Shown piece by piece: positions 9,239 through 17,374 of a stretch of DNA of 49,782 nt. Source of the stretch: JAOUEE01 sp051011595 (GTDB taxonomy: Bacteria > Actinomycetota > Acidimicrobiia > Acidimicrobiales > SHLQ01); contig JBPCTQ010000004.1 in the NCBI GenBank assembly GCA_051011595.1, positions 1-49,782 on the forward strand, given 5' to 3'. A program made the position numbers and the translations under genes. The notes under the pieces are model-generated. The model was not told the origin of the DNA and ran no database searches. It saw nothing but the letters and a program-made list of their open reading frames with translations. Numbering within the stretch: position 1 is the stretch's first letter; every line of letters begins with the position of its first letter.

Positions 9239-11476
9239 CTACCGCCGCTCCCGACACTTCTGCACCTTCCGTGTGCGGGCATCGAAGTCGAGCTCGAGCA
9301 CATGCCTTCCGTGGCGGAGGTCGTACTGCGTGGCGAGGCGGTCGACGTGTCCCCAGCGCGAGTCGTGGCGGGGGAAGTCGGTGATCTGTTGCTCGTTGCC
9401 GTCGACCACGAACGGTGCATCCCACCCGAAGGTGAGCAGGCCATTGGTGGGGGAGTGCCAGGCCACGTCGAACCCTTCGGCGGTGCGGGTGATGGTCGGG
9501 TCCGAGGAGGTGGTGGAGGCGACGAAGTCGTCGAAGGTGCCGTCGTCGTCGGTGCCGACCTCGGTGATCCACACGTTGTCGGGACCGCCCGGAGCCACGA
9601 GATCGAACGGCAGGACCATGCCGTTGGTGGCGTTCACCGCCGGGTCGTAGGTGCGCCAGTTCGGTTCACGCCACGACCACAGGGCGATGTACCCGCCGTC
9701 TTTGGCACCGAGGGTCCAGTGCCCGACTTGGGTGACCTGGTCGAAGTGGTCCTGGGGGAAGTAGGCGTGGGTGAAGTCGCGATAGCCGAACACGGCCCAC
9801 AGGATCGCGTCCTGGGTTTCGTCGTAGGCCGGCAGGTAGATGTGGATGGCGCTGTTGTGATGTTGCGCCGACCGGGGCATCGACGCCTCGCCGGTCCAGT
9901 AGCCGGGTTCGTCGTCGTCACGCCAGTTGGTGGAGGCGGCCACGTCGGTCGTCGGGTGGGTGGTGAACACCCGGGCCTCGGTGTCGATGGTGGCTTGCCA
10001 CATGTGGACCTGATCGCGCAGCTCGCCCTTGCGATGATCGAGCACGCTGGCCAGCGCCACCTTGCCGGTGCGGTAGGAGTACGTGTTGCCCTCGGCCAGG
10101 AACCCGAGGTTCAAGATCATGTGGTTGGCCTGCTCCCACGCCTTGATGCGCTCGACATCACCGCCGTTCACGTCGCGGAGTTGGGTGATCAGCTGGAACG
10201 AATCGCTCTCCCACAGCCGGTACTGGTCGGCTTCGGCCACACTCATCTCGGCCAGCTGCCACATACCGATGCCGCCCGTCGACCACCAGAACGGAAGGTT
10301 GTCCGGGTCGTCGAAGTCGTACCCGAACGGTGCCACCGGATCGTCGATGATCGGGGTACTGGCATCGACGTACACCCCGTGACGTTCGCGGGTCACGGTC
10401 GGTGAGTCCTGCCGGGCCACCTTCACGATCAGCCGTGGTGGTCGGTACCGCTCCGCCGCGCAGAAGAACGTGGTGGTGGTGTCGGTGGGGGTGACGAACG
10501 GCGGGTCGGTGTCGTTGAACAAGAACTTGGCGAAGCCATAGCTGTCCTCGTCGCGGGCCGTCATCTTGTCCTTCTTGTACGTGCGGCCGTGGGGCGCCAC
10601 GTAGGCGCCGCGGTGATAGTGCGTCGCCATGTCGAACAGGCACAGGTCGAGGGCCATGGCTGCGGCCTGCACGATCTCGACGTCGTCGCTCAGCTCGCAG
10701 AGCATCAACAGCGGCGTGATGTTCTTCACCATGTACACGTTGGAGTGCCACTCGAAGAACCCGAAGCGGGCTCGTTCGTGGATCCACTCGAGGATGTCGG
10801 GTTTGGCCCTGGCCGCGTGATCGGCGCCAGTCAGTCCGGTCACCGTGAACACCTGCTCGGGCAGGAACTGACCGGCCAGCAACTCGTTGGCCAAGACGAT
10901 GATGCGGTGATTCTCGGACCAGTACCAGAGGTGGTCGACCCGGTCGCCGGGCAGTGGGTCGTTGTAGCGGTAGCGGTTGTCGATCAGGCGCTGCTCGATG
11001 GCGGCGATCACGGTCGGGTCGATTCGGGTCATCGGTCGGTTGCCCTGACCGAGGGTGTACACCCAGTTGAGGTACATGAAGTTGAACTCGCGGGTGTCGC
11101 GCCATTCGTCGATCTGGGTCCACACCGTCGACAGGCTCTCGACGGTGACCCCGCCGATGTTCCACTCGTACCGGGTGTCGCGGTGGGCTTGGATCAGATG
11201 GACGGCGATCCCCGGAGGGCTGTTGAAGCGCTCGAATTCGGTGGCGTAGTCGAGGTAACGCCGGATGCGGCGCTGGTAGTAGCGCTCGGGGATCAGACCC
11301 TTCGATCCGGGGCGAGCGAGCACATTGTCGACCGTGGTTCCGGGGAGGGCACACCGGGCCCACCCGCGCCCAGCGGCCTCCGGCTCGACCGATGCTCCCA
11401 CCCGCCCGGGCAGGCTGGCGCCGGCCGCAACCGCCGCCGCGCCCCACAAGAACTGTCGTCGATCGAATCCGCTCAT
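9239..11476 (-). CDS. Large Tat-exported protein of unknown function
   Basis: A 745-residue protein starting at the ATG at 11476 with a twin-arginine signal peptide, MSGFDRRQFLWGAAAVAAGA. A GGAAGG ribosome-like site lies just upstream. An in-frame extension to 11671 exists but would bury this signal. I do not recognise the family. The N-terminal half is helical with regularly spaced Trp/Tyr/His-rich segments (LWYWSENHRI, FFEWHSNVYMVKN), reminiscent of alpha/alpha-toroid polysaccharide-active enzymes. The C-terminal third looks beta-rich (WITEVGTDDDGTFDDF). Tat export suggests folding, possibly with a cofactor, in the cytoplasm. An enzymatic, perhaps carbohydrate-active, role is only a guess. 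It diverges from the rpsF operon. Confidence 0.8.
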   Translation of the reverse strand: MSGFDRRQFLWGAAAVAAGASLPGRVGASVEPEAAGRGWARCALPGTTVDNVLARPGSKGLIPERYYQRRIRRYLDYATEFERFNSPPGIAVHLIQAHRDTRYEWNIGGVTVESLSTVWTQIDEWRDTREFNFMYLNWVYTLGQGNRPMTRIDPTVIAAIEQRLIDNRYRYNDPLPGDRVDHLWYWSENHRIIVLANELLAGQFLPEQVFTVTGLTGADHAARAKPDILEWIHERARFGFFEWHSNVYMVKNITPLLMLCELSDDVEIVQAAAMALDLCLFDMATHYHRGAYVAPHGRTYKKDKMTARDEDSYGFAKFLFNDTDPPFVTPTDTTTTFFCAAERYRPPRLIVKVARQDSPTVTRERHGVYVDASTPIIDDPVAPFGYDFDDPDNLPFWWSTGGIGMWQLAEMSVAEADQYRLWESDSFQLITQLRDVNGGDVERIKAWEQANHMILNLGFLAEGNTYSYRTGKVALASVLDHRKGELRDQVHMWQATIDTEARVFTTHPTTDVAASTNWRDDDEPGYWTGEASMPRSAQHHNSAIHIYLPAYDETQDAILWAVFGYRDFTHAYFPQDHFDQVTQVGHWTLGAKDGGYIALWSWREPNWRTYDPAVNATNGMVLPFDLVAPGGPDNVWITEVGTDDDGTFDDFVASTTSSDPTITRTAEGFDVAWHSPTNGLLTFGWDAPFVVDGNEQQITDFPRHDSRWGHVDRLATQYDLRHGRHVLELDFDARTRKVQKCRERR

Positions 11477-11629
11477 CGTCCTACCTTCCCCAGCACCGGA
11501 ATGTACCGACGTACGTTGCCACGCGGCAAAGCACCGGCCGGTGGGCATCCGCGCCAACTCACCCGCCGACTCACCCGCCGTCGGCGCCGGCGCGGCGTGG
11601 TGACGACAGAACCTGTCCTTGGGCGTCAA

Positions 11630-11635
11630 TAGGGT
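11630..11635 (+). promoter_or_regulatory. Candidate -10 element (TAGGGT) of the rpsF operon
   Basis: TAGGGT lies 6 bases before an ATG at 11642 that is in frame with rpsF. It probably drives the ribosomal protein operon with a leader of about 114 bases. A second candidate, TAGCAT, lies at 11676-11681. Confidence 0.45.
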
Positions 11636-11717
11636 CGACCCATGCTGTGCGCTCGGAAAACGGCCGGTCACTCGTTAGCATTGGCGAGTCCAATTGAACC
11701 CTGCCCCAGATCGGGGC

Positions 11718-11748
11718 CCCGGTTGCTCCGGGTCCGTAGGGAGGTGAT
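11718..11748 (+). promoter_or_regulatory. rpsF leader: hairpin and extended Shine-Dalgarno
   Basis: A small hairpin, CCCGG (11718-11722) with CCGGG (11728-11732) around a 5-base loop, precedes GGAGGTGAT (11740-11748), which is complementary to nine bases of the usual 16S rRNA tail. The Shine-Dalgarno sets the S6 start at GTG 11756 with 7 bases between. In many bacteria the rpsF leader is bound by S6:S18 for autoregulation, but I cannot show that this hairpin is that motif. Confidence 0.35.
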
Positions 11749-11755
11749 GTGTCCG

Positions 11756-12100
11756 GTGAAACGGGCATACGAGCTGATGATCATTTTCGGCGGTGAGGTC
11801 CCCGACCTCGACGTCCAGGCCCATCTGACCAGCGTGAATGCGCTCGTCGTCGAGGGTGGTGGCACCGTCGTCAACACCGACAACTGGGGCAAGCGCCGCT
11901 TCGCGTACGAGATCGACCACAAGTGGGAAGGCACCTACGTGGTGCTCGAGATCGTGACCGAGGCCCGCGACCTGCACGAGGTCGAGCGCACCCTTCGTCT
12001 TGCGGACGAGGTCGTCCGCCACAAGGTCATGCGTCTCCCCGAATCCGAGGCCACCAAGCGTGGTCTGTTCGGTGACGCCCCTGTAGAAGGAGCAGCCTGA
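11756..12100 (+). CDS. rpsF: 30S ribosomal protein S6
   Basis: S6 binds 16S rRNA in the platform of the small subunit, paired with S18. The product of about 114 residues begins (V/M)KRAYELMIIFGGEV and contains NWGKRRFAYEIDHKWEGTYVVLEI, the classic S6 core, and ends in a short acidic and Ala-rich tail. GTG 11756 is preferred because GGAGGTGAT lies at the right distance. An ATG at 11747 is too close to that site, and the in-frame ATG at 11642 would add 38 unrelated residues. It opens the operon with ssb, rpsR, rplI and dnaB. Its stop overlaps the ssb ATG by one base. Confidence 0.96.
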   Translation: MKRAYELMIIFGGEVPDLDVQAHLTSVNALVVEGGGTVVNTDNWGKRRFAYEIDHKWEGTYVVLEIVTEARDLHEVERTLRLADEVVRHKVMRLPESEATKRGLFGDAPVEGAA

Positions 12101-12555
12101 TGGCTTTCGACAACACCGTCACCGTGGTGGGCAACGTCACCCGTGACCCCGAACTGCGGTTCACCCCCGGTGGTGCCGCGGTGGCCAACTTCGGTGTGGC
12201 CTGGAACAAGAAGAACCAGGACGGCGAGGAGACCGTGTCGTTCTTCGATGTCACCTGTTGGCGCCAGCTGGCCGAGAACGTGAGCGAGTCCATCACCAAG
12301 GGTTCGCGTGTGGTGGTCTACGGCCGACTCGATCAGCGCTCGTGGGAGACCCAGGACGGCGATCGTCGGTCCAAGGTCGAGATCATCGCCGACGACGTCG
12401 CGCCCAGCCTCAAGTGGGCGACCGCCGCGGTCACCCGCAACGAATTCAAGGGTGGCGGCGACTCCATGGGCGGTAGTGGCGGTGGTAGTGGCGGTGGCCA
12501 GCGGGCCGTAGCCAACCAGCCCCCCACGTACGATCTTGACGAGGAGCCGTTCTAG
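12100..12555 (+). CDS. ssb: Single-stranded DNA-binding protein
   Basis: SSB coats single-stranded DNA during replication, repair and recombination. The 151-residue product has the OB-fold core (NTVTVVGNVTRDPELRFT at the N-terminus, then FFDVTCWRQLAENV and GSRVVVYGRLDQRSW). A Gly/Ser-rich linker follows (around residues 122-136), then the acidic partner-binding tip DLDEEPF. The 1-base overlap with both rpsF and rpsR indicates tight translational coupling, the usual actinobacterial arrangement. Confidence 0.97.
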   Translation: MAFDNTVTVVGNVTRDPELRFTPGGAAVANFGVAWNKKNQDGEETVSFFDVTCWRQLAENVSESITKGSRVVVYGRLDQRSWETQDGDRRSKVEIIADDVAPSLKWATAAVTRNEFKGGGDSMGGSGGGSGGGQRAVANQPPTYDLDEEPF

Positions 12556-13019
12556 TGGCGAAGAAACCAGTCAGGGGCAAGGGGAAACCCAAGGACCTCA
12601 ACCGCCGCGGCAAGAAGCGGGTCAGCCCGCTCACCGAGGACAAGATCGACTACGTCGATTACAAAGACGTCAACCTGCTCCGCAAGTTCATGTCCGACCG
12701 GGCCAAGGTCCGGGCTCGGCGGGTGACGGGCAACGATGCCCAGCAGCAGCGTGAGGTGGCCAAGGCCATCAAGAACGCTCGCGAGATGGCTCTGCTGCCG
12801 TACTCCAACCGCATCACAACCCAGCGGGGTAATCGTGATCGCGACCGCGGTTCACGGGTCGAAGGTCCGCCGCCCACGCCGTCGGCACCCCCGCCACCGC
12901 CGCGCGCCGACGGTGAGGCCCCTCCCGATCTCGAAGCAACCGGTGTGGTCGATGTGGTCGACGACACCGCCGTGGCCGAGGAGACGGCGGCACCCGAGAC
13001 GGTGGAGGTCACCGAATGA
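12555..13019 (+). CDS. rpsR: 30S ribosomal protein S18 with long C-terminal extension
   Basis: S18 partners S6 in the small-subunit platform. The core (residues 1 to about 95) is standard: KKRVSPLTEDKIDYVDYKDV, LLRKFMSDRAKVRARRVTG, and REMALLPYSN. It carries no zinc-ribbon cysteines, so it is a C-minus, zinc-independent form. Typical S18 is 75-90 residues, yet this protein has 154. The extra 60 or so residues are first basic and Pro-rich (PPPTPSAPPPPPRADGE) and then acidic (VVDVVDDTAVAEE). The reading frame is clean and the stop overlaps the rplI ATG by 4 bases, so the tail is real rather than a misjoined frame. Confidence 0.95.
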   Translation: MAKKPVRGKGKPKDLNRRGKKRVSPLTEDKIDYVDYKDVNLLRKFMSDRAKVRARRVTGNDAQQQREVAKAIKNAREMALLPYSNRITTQRGNRDRDRGSRVEGPPPTPSAPPPPPRADGEAPPDLEATGVVDVVDDTAVAEETAAPETVEVTE

Positions 13020-13462
13020 AGGTGGTGCTGCGCGGCGACGTCGACGGTGTCGGCCGCAAAGGTGACGTGGCCGATGTGGCCGACGGTTACGCCCGCAACT
13101 TCTTGTTGCCCAACGGTCTGGCCCTCAAGGCCACACCGGGCATCGCGGCCCAGGCCGAAACCATGCGCCGGGCCCGTGCCCTTCGCAACGCCGAAGACCG
13201 GTCCGATGCCGAGGAGCTGGCCACCCGGCTGGTGCCCATGGTCATCACCATCGGCGCCCGTGCCGGCGACGAAGGCAAGTTGTTCGGTTCGGTCACCACC
13301 GCCGACGTGGCCACTGCTCTCGAACAGCAGGCATCGGTCGAGCTCGATCGGCGGGTGCTCGAGATCGACGAACCCATCAAGTCCACTGGCACCCATCATG
13401 TGATGGCGAACCTGCACCCCGAGGTGCAGTTCCCGATCACCATCGAGGTCGTCGCGGTCTGA
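13016..13462 (+). CDS. rplI: 50S ribosomal protein L9
   Basis: L9 binds 23S rRNA and projects from the base of the L1 stalk. The 148-residue product begins MKVVLRGDVDGVGRKGDV and contains VADGYARNFLLPNGLALKAT, the N-domain rRNA-binding signature. A helical linker and the C-terminal domain follow (GKLFGSVTTADVATAL). Full length for the family. The ATG overlaps the rpsR stop by 4 bases. A 216-base gap with DnaA-box-like sites separates it from dnaB. Confidence 0.97.
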   Translation: MKVVLRGDVDGVGRKGDVADVADGYARNFLLPNGLALKATPGIAAQAETMRRARALRNAEDRSDAEELATRLVPMVITIGARAGDEGKLFGSVTTADVATALEQQASVELDRRVLEIDEPIKSTGTHHVMANLHPEVQFPITIEVVAV

Positions 13463-13503
13463 TCATGACGGACCGTCGATCTCGACGGGTCCCGATGTCA
13501 ACA

Positions 13504-13604
13504 TGTGGAAAACTTGCCTGTTTCGGGCAGTTGTCCACAGTTCTACCCGGGTTTTCCACCGGGAAATCCCCGCTGTTTTCTTGGCTGTCCTCTGGTTGCC
13601 CACA
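13504..13604. promoter_or_regulatory. Cluster of four DnaA-box-like sites between rplI and dnaB
   Basis: Within about 100 bases lie TTTTCCACA (minus strand, 13504-13512), TTGTCCACA (plus, 13531-13539), TTTTCCACC (plus, 13552-13560) and TTGCCCACA (plus, 13596-13604). The second equals the form favoured in GC-rich actinobacteria; the others differ from TTGTCCACA by one or two bases. The spacer encodes no convincing gene. It may be a DnaA-regulated dnaB promoter, a DnaA titration site or part of an origin. The sites are seen; the function is inferred. Confidence 0.6.
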
Positions 13605-13678
13605 GCCACCGGCGGTCATGATGCGGAGAGCCCGACCACGGCTGTCACCGCTGAACTCTTCGCCCGAGGTGGGCCTGC

Positions 13679-15025
13679 ATGTCTGAATTCGAGTCGTCGT
13701 CACCCCATCGGGTGCCTCCCCACAACCTCGAGGCCGAAGAGTCGCTGATCGGCGCCATGTTGTTGTCGCGCGATGCCATCGCCGATGCCTTCGAAATCGT
13801 CGAGGTGGCCGACTTCTACCGGCCCGCCCACGCCCACGTCTTCGAGGCCATCACCAGCCTGTACTCCGCCGGCGAACCGGTCGATCCGGTCACCGTGGCC
13901 GAGGAGCTCGACCGAGCCGGGCTGCTCGACACCCTCGGTGGGTCGGGCATGTTGGTCACCCTGCAAGCCAACACCCCGGCTACCTCCAGCGCACCCCGTT
14001 ACGCCCGCATCGTGCACGAGCACGCGTTGTTGCGGCGCCTCATCCACACCGCGAACGACATCGCCGACATCGGGTACAGCCGCCCCGACGACGTCATCAA
14101 GGCCATCGATGAGGCCGAGAACCAGATGTACCAGGTGGCCCAGGGTCGAGCGGCCGACACCTTGGCTCCCATCTCCGATCTGTTGGGCGCCAACCTCGAC
14201 CGGCTCGAAGAGCTGTACGAACGAGGCGACACCATCACCGGTACCCCAACCGGGTATCTCGATCTCGACGACATGTTGTCGGGTCTGCAACCCAACGCAC
14301 TCATCGTGGTGGGGGCCCGACCGGCCATGGGCAAGACCAGCTTCGCGTTGGGTATGGCCGCCCATGCCGCGCTGGAGGCCCAGAAGCCGACGTTGTTCTT
14401 CTCGTTGGAGATGAGCCAGCTCGAGCTCACCCAGCGCATGTTGTGCTCCGAAGCACGCGTCGATGCCAAAGCCGTCCGCGACGGCAAACTCACCGAATCG
14501 GACTGGTCCAAGATCGGCCACGGAGTGGGACGACTGGCCGAGGCACCGGTGTGGATCGACGACAATCCCAACACCACCGTCATGGAGATCAGGGCCAAGG
14601 CTCGGCGGCTCAAGAGTCGCATCGGCGACCTGGGCATGGTGGTCGTCGACTACCTGCAGCTCATGACCGGCCGCAGCTCGGCCGAGAACCGCCAGGTCGA
14701 GGTATCCGAGATCAGTCGTGGCCTCAAGATCCTGGCCCGCGAGATCGAGGCGCCGGTGGTGGCCTGTTCACAGCTGTCCCGTGGCCTGGAGATGCGCCAG
14801 GACAAACGGCCGATGTTGGCCGACCTCCGGGAGAGTGGCGCCATCGAACAAGACGCCGACGTGGTGATGTTCTTGTACCGAGACGAGGTGTACAACCCCG
14901 AATCGGCCGATGTGGGCACGGCCGAGGTGATCGTGGCCAAACACCGCAGCGGGCCGACCGGAACCTGCCGGCTGGCGTTCCTGCCGCACTACACCCGCTT
15001 CGCCAACATGGCCAAGAGCCCCTGA
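13679..15025 (+). CDS. dnaB: Replicative DNA helicase DnaB
   Basis: DnaB unwinds the duplex ahead of the replication fork as a hexamer. The 448-residue product has the N-terminal primase-interaction domain beginning PPHNLEAEESLIGAMLLS. The RecA-like motor carries Walker A GARPAMGKTSFALGM at about residue 215, FSLEMS, Walker B VVVDYLQLM and a C-terminal EVIVAKHRSGPTG. No intein interrupts it. A GAGGTG ribosome site precedes the ATG. The promoter region carries the DnaA-box-like cluster. It converges on the phosphotransferase gene with 4 bases between. Confidence 0.97.
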   Translation: MSEFESSSPHRVPPHNLEAEESLIGAMLLSRDAIADAFEIVEVADFYRPAHAHVFEAITSLYSAGEPVDPVTVAEELDRAGLLDTLGGSGMLVTLQANTPATSSAPRYARIVHEHALLRRLIHTANDIADIGYSRPDDVIKAIDEAENQMYQVAQGRAADTLAPISDLLGANLDRLEELYERGDTITGTPTGYLDLDDMLSGLQPNALIVVGARPAMGKTSFALGMAAHAALEAQKPTLFFSLEMSQLELTQRMLCSEARVDAKAVRDGKLTESDWSKIGHGVGRLAEAPVWIDDNPNTTVMEIRAKARRLKSRIGDLGMVVVDYLQLMTGRSSAENRQVEVSEISRGLKILAREIEAPVVACSQLSRGLEMRQDKRPMLADLRESGAIEQDADVVMFLYRDEVYNPESADVGTAEVIVAKHRSGPTGTCRLAFLPHYTRFANMAKSP

Positions 15026-15029
15026 TCGA

Positions 15030-16058
15030 TCAGGTCGCCATCCAGGCCCGCACGACAGAGACGTGGCGGGCCAGGTAGTTGCCGTGATCGGGGCGGGCCA
15101 CGGTCAGGGCCAGGTTGATCAGGTTGAGTGATCGACCGGCATCGAAGGCATCGGCGAGGCCCGCATCGGTGAGCGGCCAGGGCCGCACGGCGTCGTAGCC
15201 GAGCCGGAACGAGTCGACGGCTGCGGGTGAAGAACCCGCCCGCCGCAGGTCCGACAGGCTGATCCCAAGATCCTGGACGTCGAACCCCCACAACAGGTCC
15301 TGGAAATCGACCGGATTGAGCGCGTCGCCGCTGGTCAACACGTTGTGGGGACCGAGGTCGCCGTGCAACAGGTGCGGCGGGTGTGGCGGCCGTCGCCACA
15401 ACTCGTCGATGACGGCGCGGCACCGGGCCTGCGCATCGATGAGGAGTGCTCGGTCGCCGCCCGACCACCGATTCAGGCCGTTGCGGGGCCCGAAGGTGAT
15501 GGGACCCTCGGCTCGAAAGCGTTGTTGCCAACGGGGTTCCACCGCCAGGGTGGCCGCATCGAGATGCAGCTGGGCCGCCAGCTCGCCCAGTTGTCGGGCC
15601 TGTCCTGGGCCCACCGGTCGCCGCAGCCGACGACCGGGTACCCAGGTGAAGACCGTGATCACTCGGTTCGGTTCCGCTCCTTCACCCTCGAGGGGCACCG
15701 ATGCCCGACCGCGGCCGTCGGGCACAACTCGAGGTGCGACCAGATACCGATGACCGACCAGATGCTCGAGCCAGTGCCGTTCGATGTCTTCCACACCCAT
15801 CGGATGGATGCGGTGCTCGCTGCCGATCCGTACCGCCACCCGCGAACCATCGGCCAGGACGGCCCGCACCATCTGGTTGAACGTCGGAGGTCGAGCCCGC
15901 AGGTGGGAGGGCTCCAGCCCGTACTCGTCGATCAGCACCCGCCGAGTCCTGGTCATCAGGCGCCGGGCCTGGCCGGCGCGGCTGGTGTGGTCTGTTGCCG
16001 ACACGGCGATGATGCTGCCACAGGCCGAATCGAAGTCGGGATCGATTCCGACGGGCAT
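15030..16058 (-). CDS. Aminoglycoside-phosphotransferase-like kinase
   Basis: A 342-residue protein of the APH/choline-kinase superfamily. It shows LLHGDLGPHNVL with the catalytic Asp and Asn, followed about 12 residues later by VDFQDLLWGF, where the metal-binding Asp replaces DFG. These are diagnostic of small-molecule kinases in this fold. The upstream half has the phosphotransferase nucleotide-binding lobe (VRAVLADGSRVAVRIG). No resistance function can be claimed, since most such family members in environmental bacteria have unknown substrates. The start is uncertain: an in-frame ATG at 15956 would drop 34 residues of low complexity. Confidence 0.8.
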   Translation of the reverse strand: MPVGIDPDFDSACGSIIAVSATDHTSRAGQARRLMTRTRRVLIDEYGLEPSHLRARPPTFNQMVRAVLADGSRVAVRIGSEHRIHPMGVEDIERHWLEHLVGHRYLVAPRVVPDGRGRASVPLEGEGAEPNRVITVFTWVPGRRLRRPVGPGQARQLGELAAQLHLDAATLAVEPRWQQRFRAEGPITFGPRNGLNRWSGGDRALLIDAQARCRAVIDELWRRPPHPPHLLHGDLGPHNVLTSGDALNPVDFQDLLWGFDVQDLGISLSDLRRAGSSPAAVDSFRLGYDAVRPWPLTDAGLADAFDAGRSLNLINLALTVARPDHGNYLARHVSVVRAWMAT

Positions 16059-16103
16059 GGGCCAAACGACTCATGGGCCCACGGCCCGGGCCGATGGACA
16101 ACG

Positions 16104-16865
16104 GTGACCGATCCGGCACCACCACCCGACGCGGCTACAGGCCACGACGACGCCCACCGCCGATTGGTGGCCGTGGTGGTGGTTCTCGCCACGCTGCTGG
16201 TCGTGGTCGCCGTGACCGCGGTGCTGCTCGACCCGGGCGACCAGGGTGCGGTGGCTTCGACACCAACCACCACGTTCGACCTCGATGCCGAGCACCGTTC
16301 GGTGGCTGCCGACTTCCTCGGCGCGTGGCAACAGTGGCGCACCACCGATGTGGTGTTGACCGGTGCCTTCAGCCGCGAGCGGCCAGACGGCGAACGCCTG
16401 GAGTCAGAGACCGTGATCGCCCAGGTCGGCGACCAGCGCATCGTTTCTCGCCTGGGTGGTGCGGAGGGATACGACGGCACCGACAAGATTCGCTGTGTCA
16501 ACGAATCGAACGGCGAAGTTCGTTGCGACCGCACTCCCACAGGAGAAAGTGCCGAAGAACGACTGGCGGCCGAGCTCGACCAGTGGGCCACCTATCTGTC
16601 GGGTTCGCCGCCCTACTACCGGGCCGGGCGGAGCGACGCAGTCGCGGGTCTCGACTGTTTCGAGCTGGTGTTGACCAGAGCGAACCCGACCGCCGACTTC
16701 GGCACGGTTGCCCTCTTCTGCTTCGCCGTCGATGGGCCGCTGCTGCACACCCGGATCGACTACGCCAACGGCCTGGTGGAGACGACCGACATCACGACGG
16801 TGCAGACCGAGGCCATCGATCCGGCGGTCTTCGACCGGCTCGAGGGGGAACCCGCCGGTCGGTGA
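16104..16865 (+). CDS. Single-pass membrane protein with extracytoplasmic domain, function unknown
   Basis: About 253 residues. A short N-terminus precedes a strong transmembrane helix (LVAVVVVLATLLVVVAVTAV, about residues 21-40). An extracytoplasmic domain follows with a Cys pair (IRCVNES... VRCD) that may form a disulphide, and a further pair later (DCFELVL, LFCFAV). I do not recognise the family; LolA/LppX-like lipid-binding beta folds are possible but unproven. The GTG at 16104 is the first start that puts the helix near the N-terminus. It diverges from the kinase gene and ends just before a strong terminator-like hairpin. Confidence 0.7.
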   Translation: MTDPAPPPDAATGHDDAHRRLVAVVVVLATLLVVVAVTAVLLDPGDQGAVASTPTTTFDLDAEHRSVAADFLGAWQQWRTTDVVLTGAFSRERPDGERLESETVIAQVGDQRIVSRLGGAEGYDGTDKIRCVNESNGEVRCDRTPTGESAEERLAAELDQWATYLSGSPPYYRAGRSDAVAGLDCFELVLTRANPTADFGTVALFCFAVDGPLLHTRIDYANGLVETTDITTVQTEAIDPAVFDRLEGEPAGR

Positions 16866-16878
16866 CACCCCACAACTG

Positions 16879-16910
16879 AACGAGTCCGCCCCCTGAGGGA
16901 CGGACTCGTT
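16879..16910 (+). terminator. Terminator-like hairpin
   Basis: A perfect 10-base inverted repeat, AACGAGTCCG and CGGACTCGTT, flanks a 12-base loop that can itself pair CCC with GGG. It lies 14 bases after the preceding stop codon. No T-run follows, so it may act as a 3'-end stabiliser or a T-less terminator. Confidence 0.65.
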
Positions 16911-17141
16911 GGTGGTGGGGGGAGATTTGGGGGAGGGCAGAGGCCACGAGGCGCCAGCACCCTGGAGAGCGCTGTGGCGATGCGTTGGAGGGAGTGTGAC
17001 CCCCGCCCCATCCCCGGTGCCGGTGGGGGCGATCTCCACCGGCAGTTTGGGTATCGACGTACCGTCCGAATCCTTGAGTGATTTCTTCGGGGAATCTCCG
17101 CCGATGGCTTCCGCGGTCGGCGCGGCTGCGATCATGAGCAG
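16911..17141. other. Intergenic stretch without a recognisable gene
   Basis: This stretch begins G-rich and shows no open frame with plausible coding character. The last 12 bases hold GATCAT, 6 bases before the GTG at 17142, a weak -10 candidate. Nothing else is seen. Confidence 0.5.
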
Positions 17142-17348
17142 GTGTTCGGTGATGACCTACTGGTGTGGTTGGTGCTGGCCCTGGGAGGGGCCATGGTGGT
17201 GGGCAACGCCCTGGCCCTGATGCGACCGCCGGCGCAACGCCGGGCCGACGATGATCTCGAGCGCGCCCCCACCGGCCGCAGCGTTCTCTTCATCGTGGTC
17301 GGTTTGGTAGCGGCGGTGTGGGCACTGGCCAGCCTGCTCGGGAGCTGA
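17142..17348 (+). CDS. Small two-helix membrane protein
   Basis: A 68-residue predicted membrane protein. Helix 1 is LVWLVLALGGAMVVGNALAL, followed by a charged cytosolic loop (RRADDDLERAPTGR). Helix 2 is VLFIVVGLVAAVWALASLL near the C-terminus. The hydrophobic pattern and clean GTG frame support a real gene. No family is recognised and no neighbour suggests a role. It converges on the ABC exporter gene with 26 bases between. Confidence 0.6.
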   Translation: MFGDDLLVWLVLALGGAMVVGNALALMRPPAQRRADDDLERAPTGRSVLFIVVGLVAAVWALASLLGS

Positions 17349-17374
17349 GGCCCCGCCGTTTGGACGGGAAGGGG

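Noticed and set aside
9197..10405. 402-codon plus-strand open frame opposite the Tat protein gene
   Set aside because: It has a Val/Gly/His-rich antisense composition and no start context. The minus-strand product has a convincing export signal.
11477..11671. Longer N-terminus for the Tat-exported protein
   Set aside because: The extension would bury the twin-arginine signal, which begins cleanly at the ATG at 11476 behind a ribosome-like site.
15030..16058. Calling the kinase an antibiotic-resistance gene
   Set aside because: Only the superfamily motifs are visible. There is no mobile-element context and no close match to known resistance enzymes that I can recognise.
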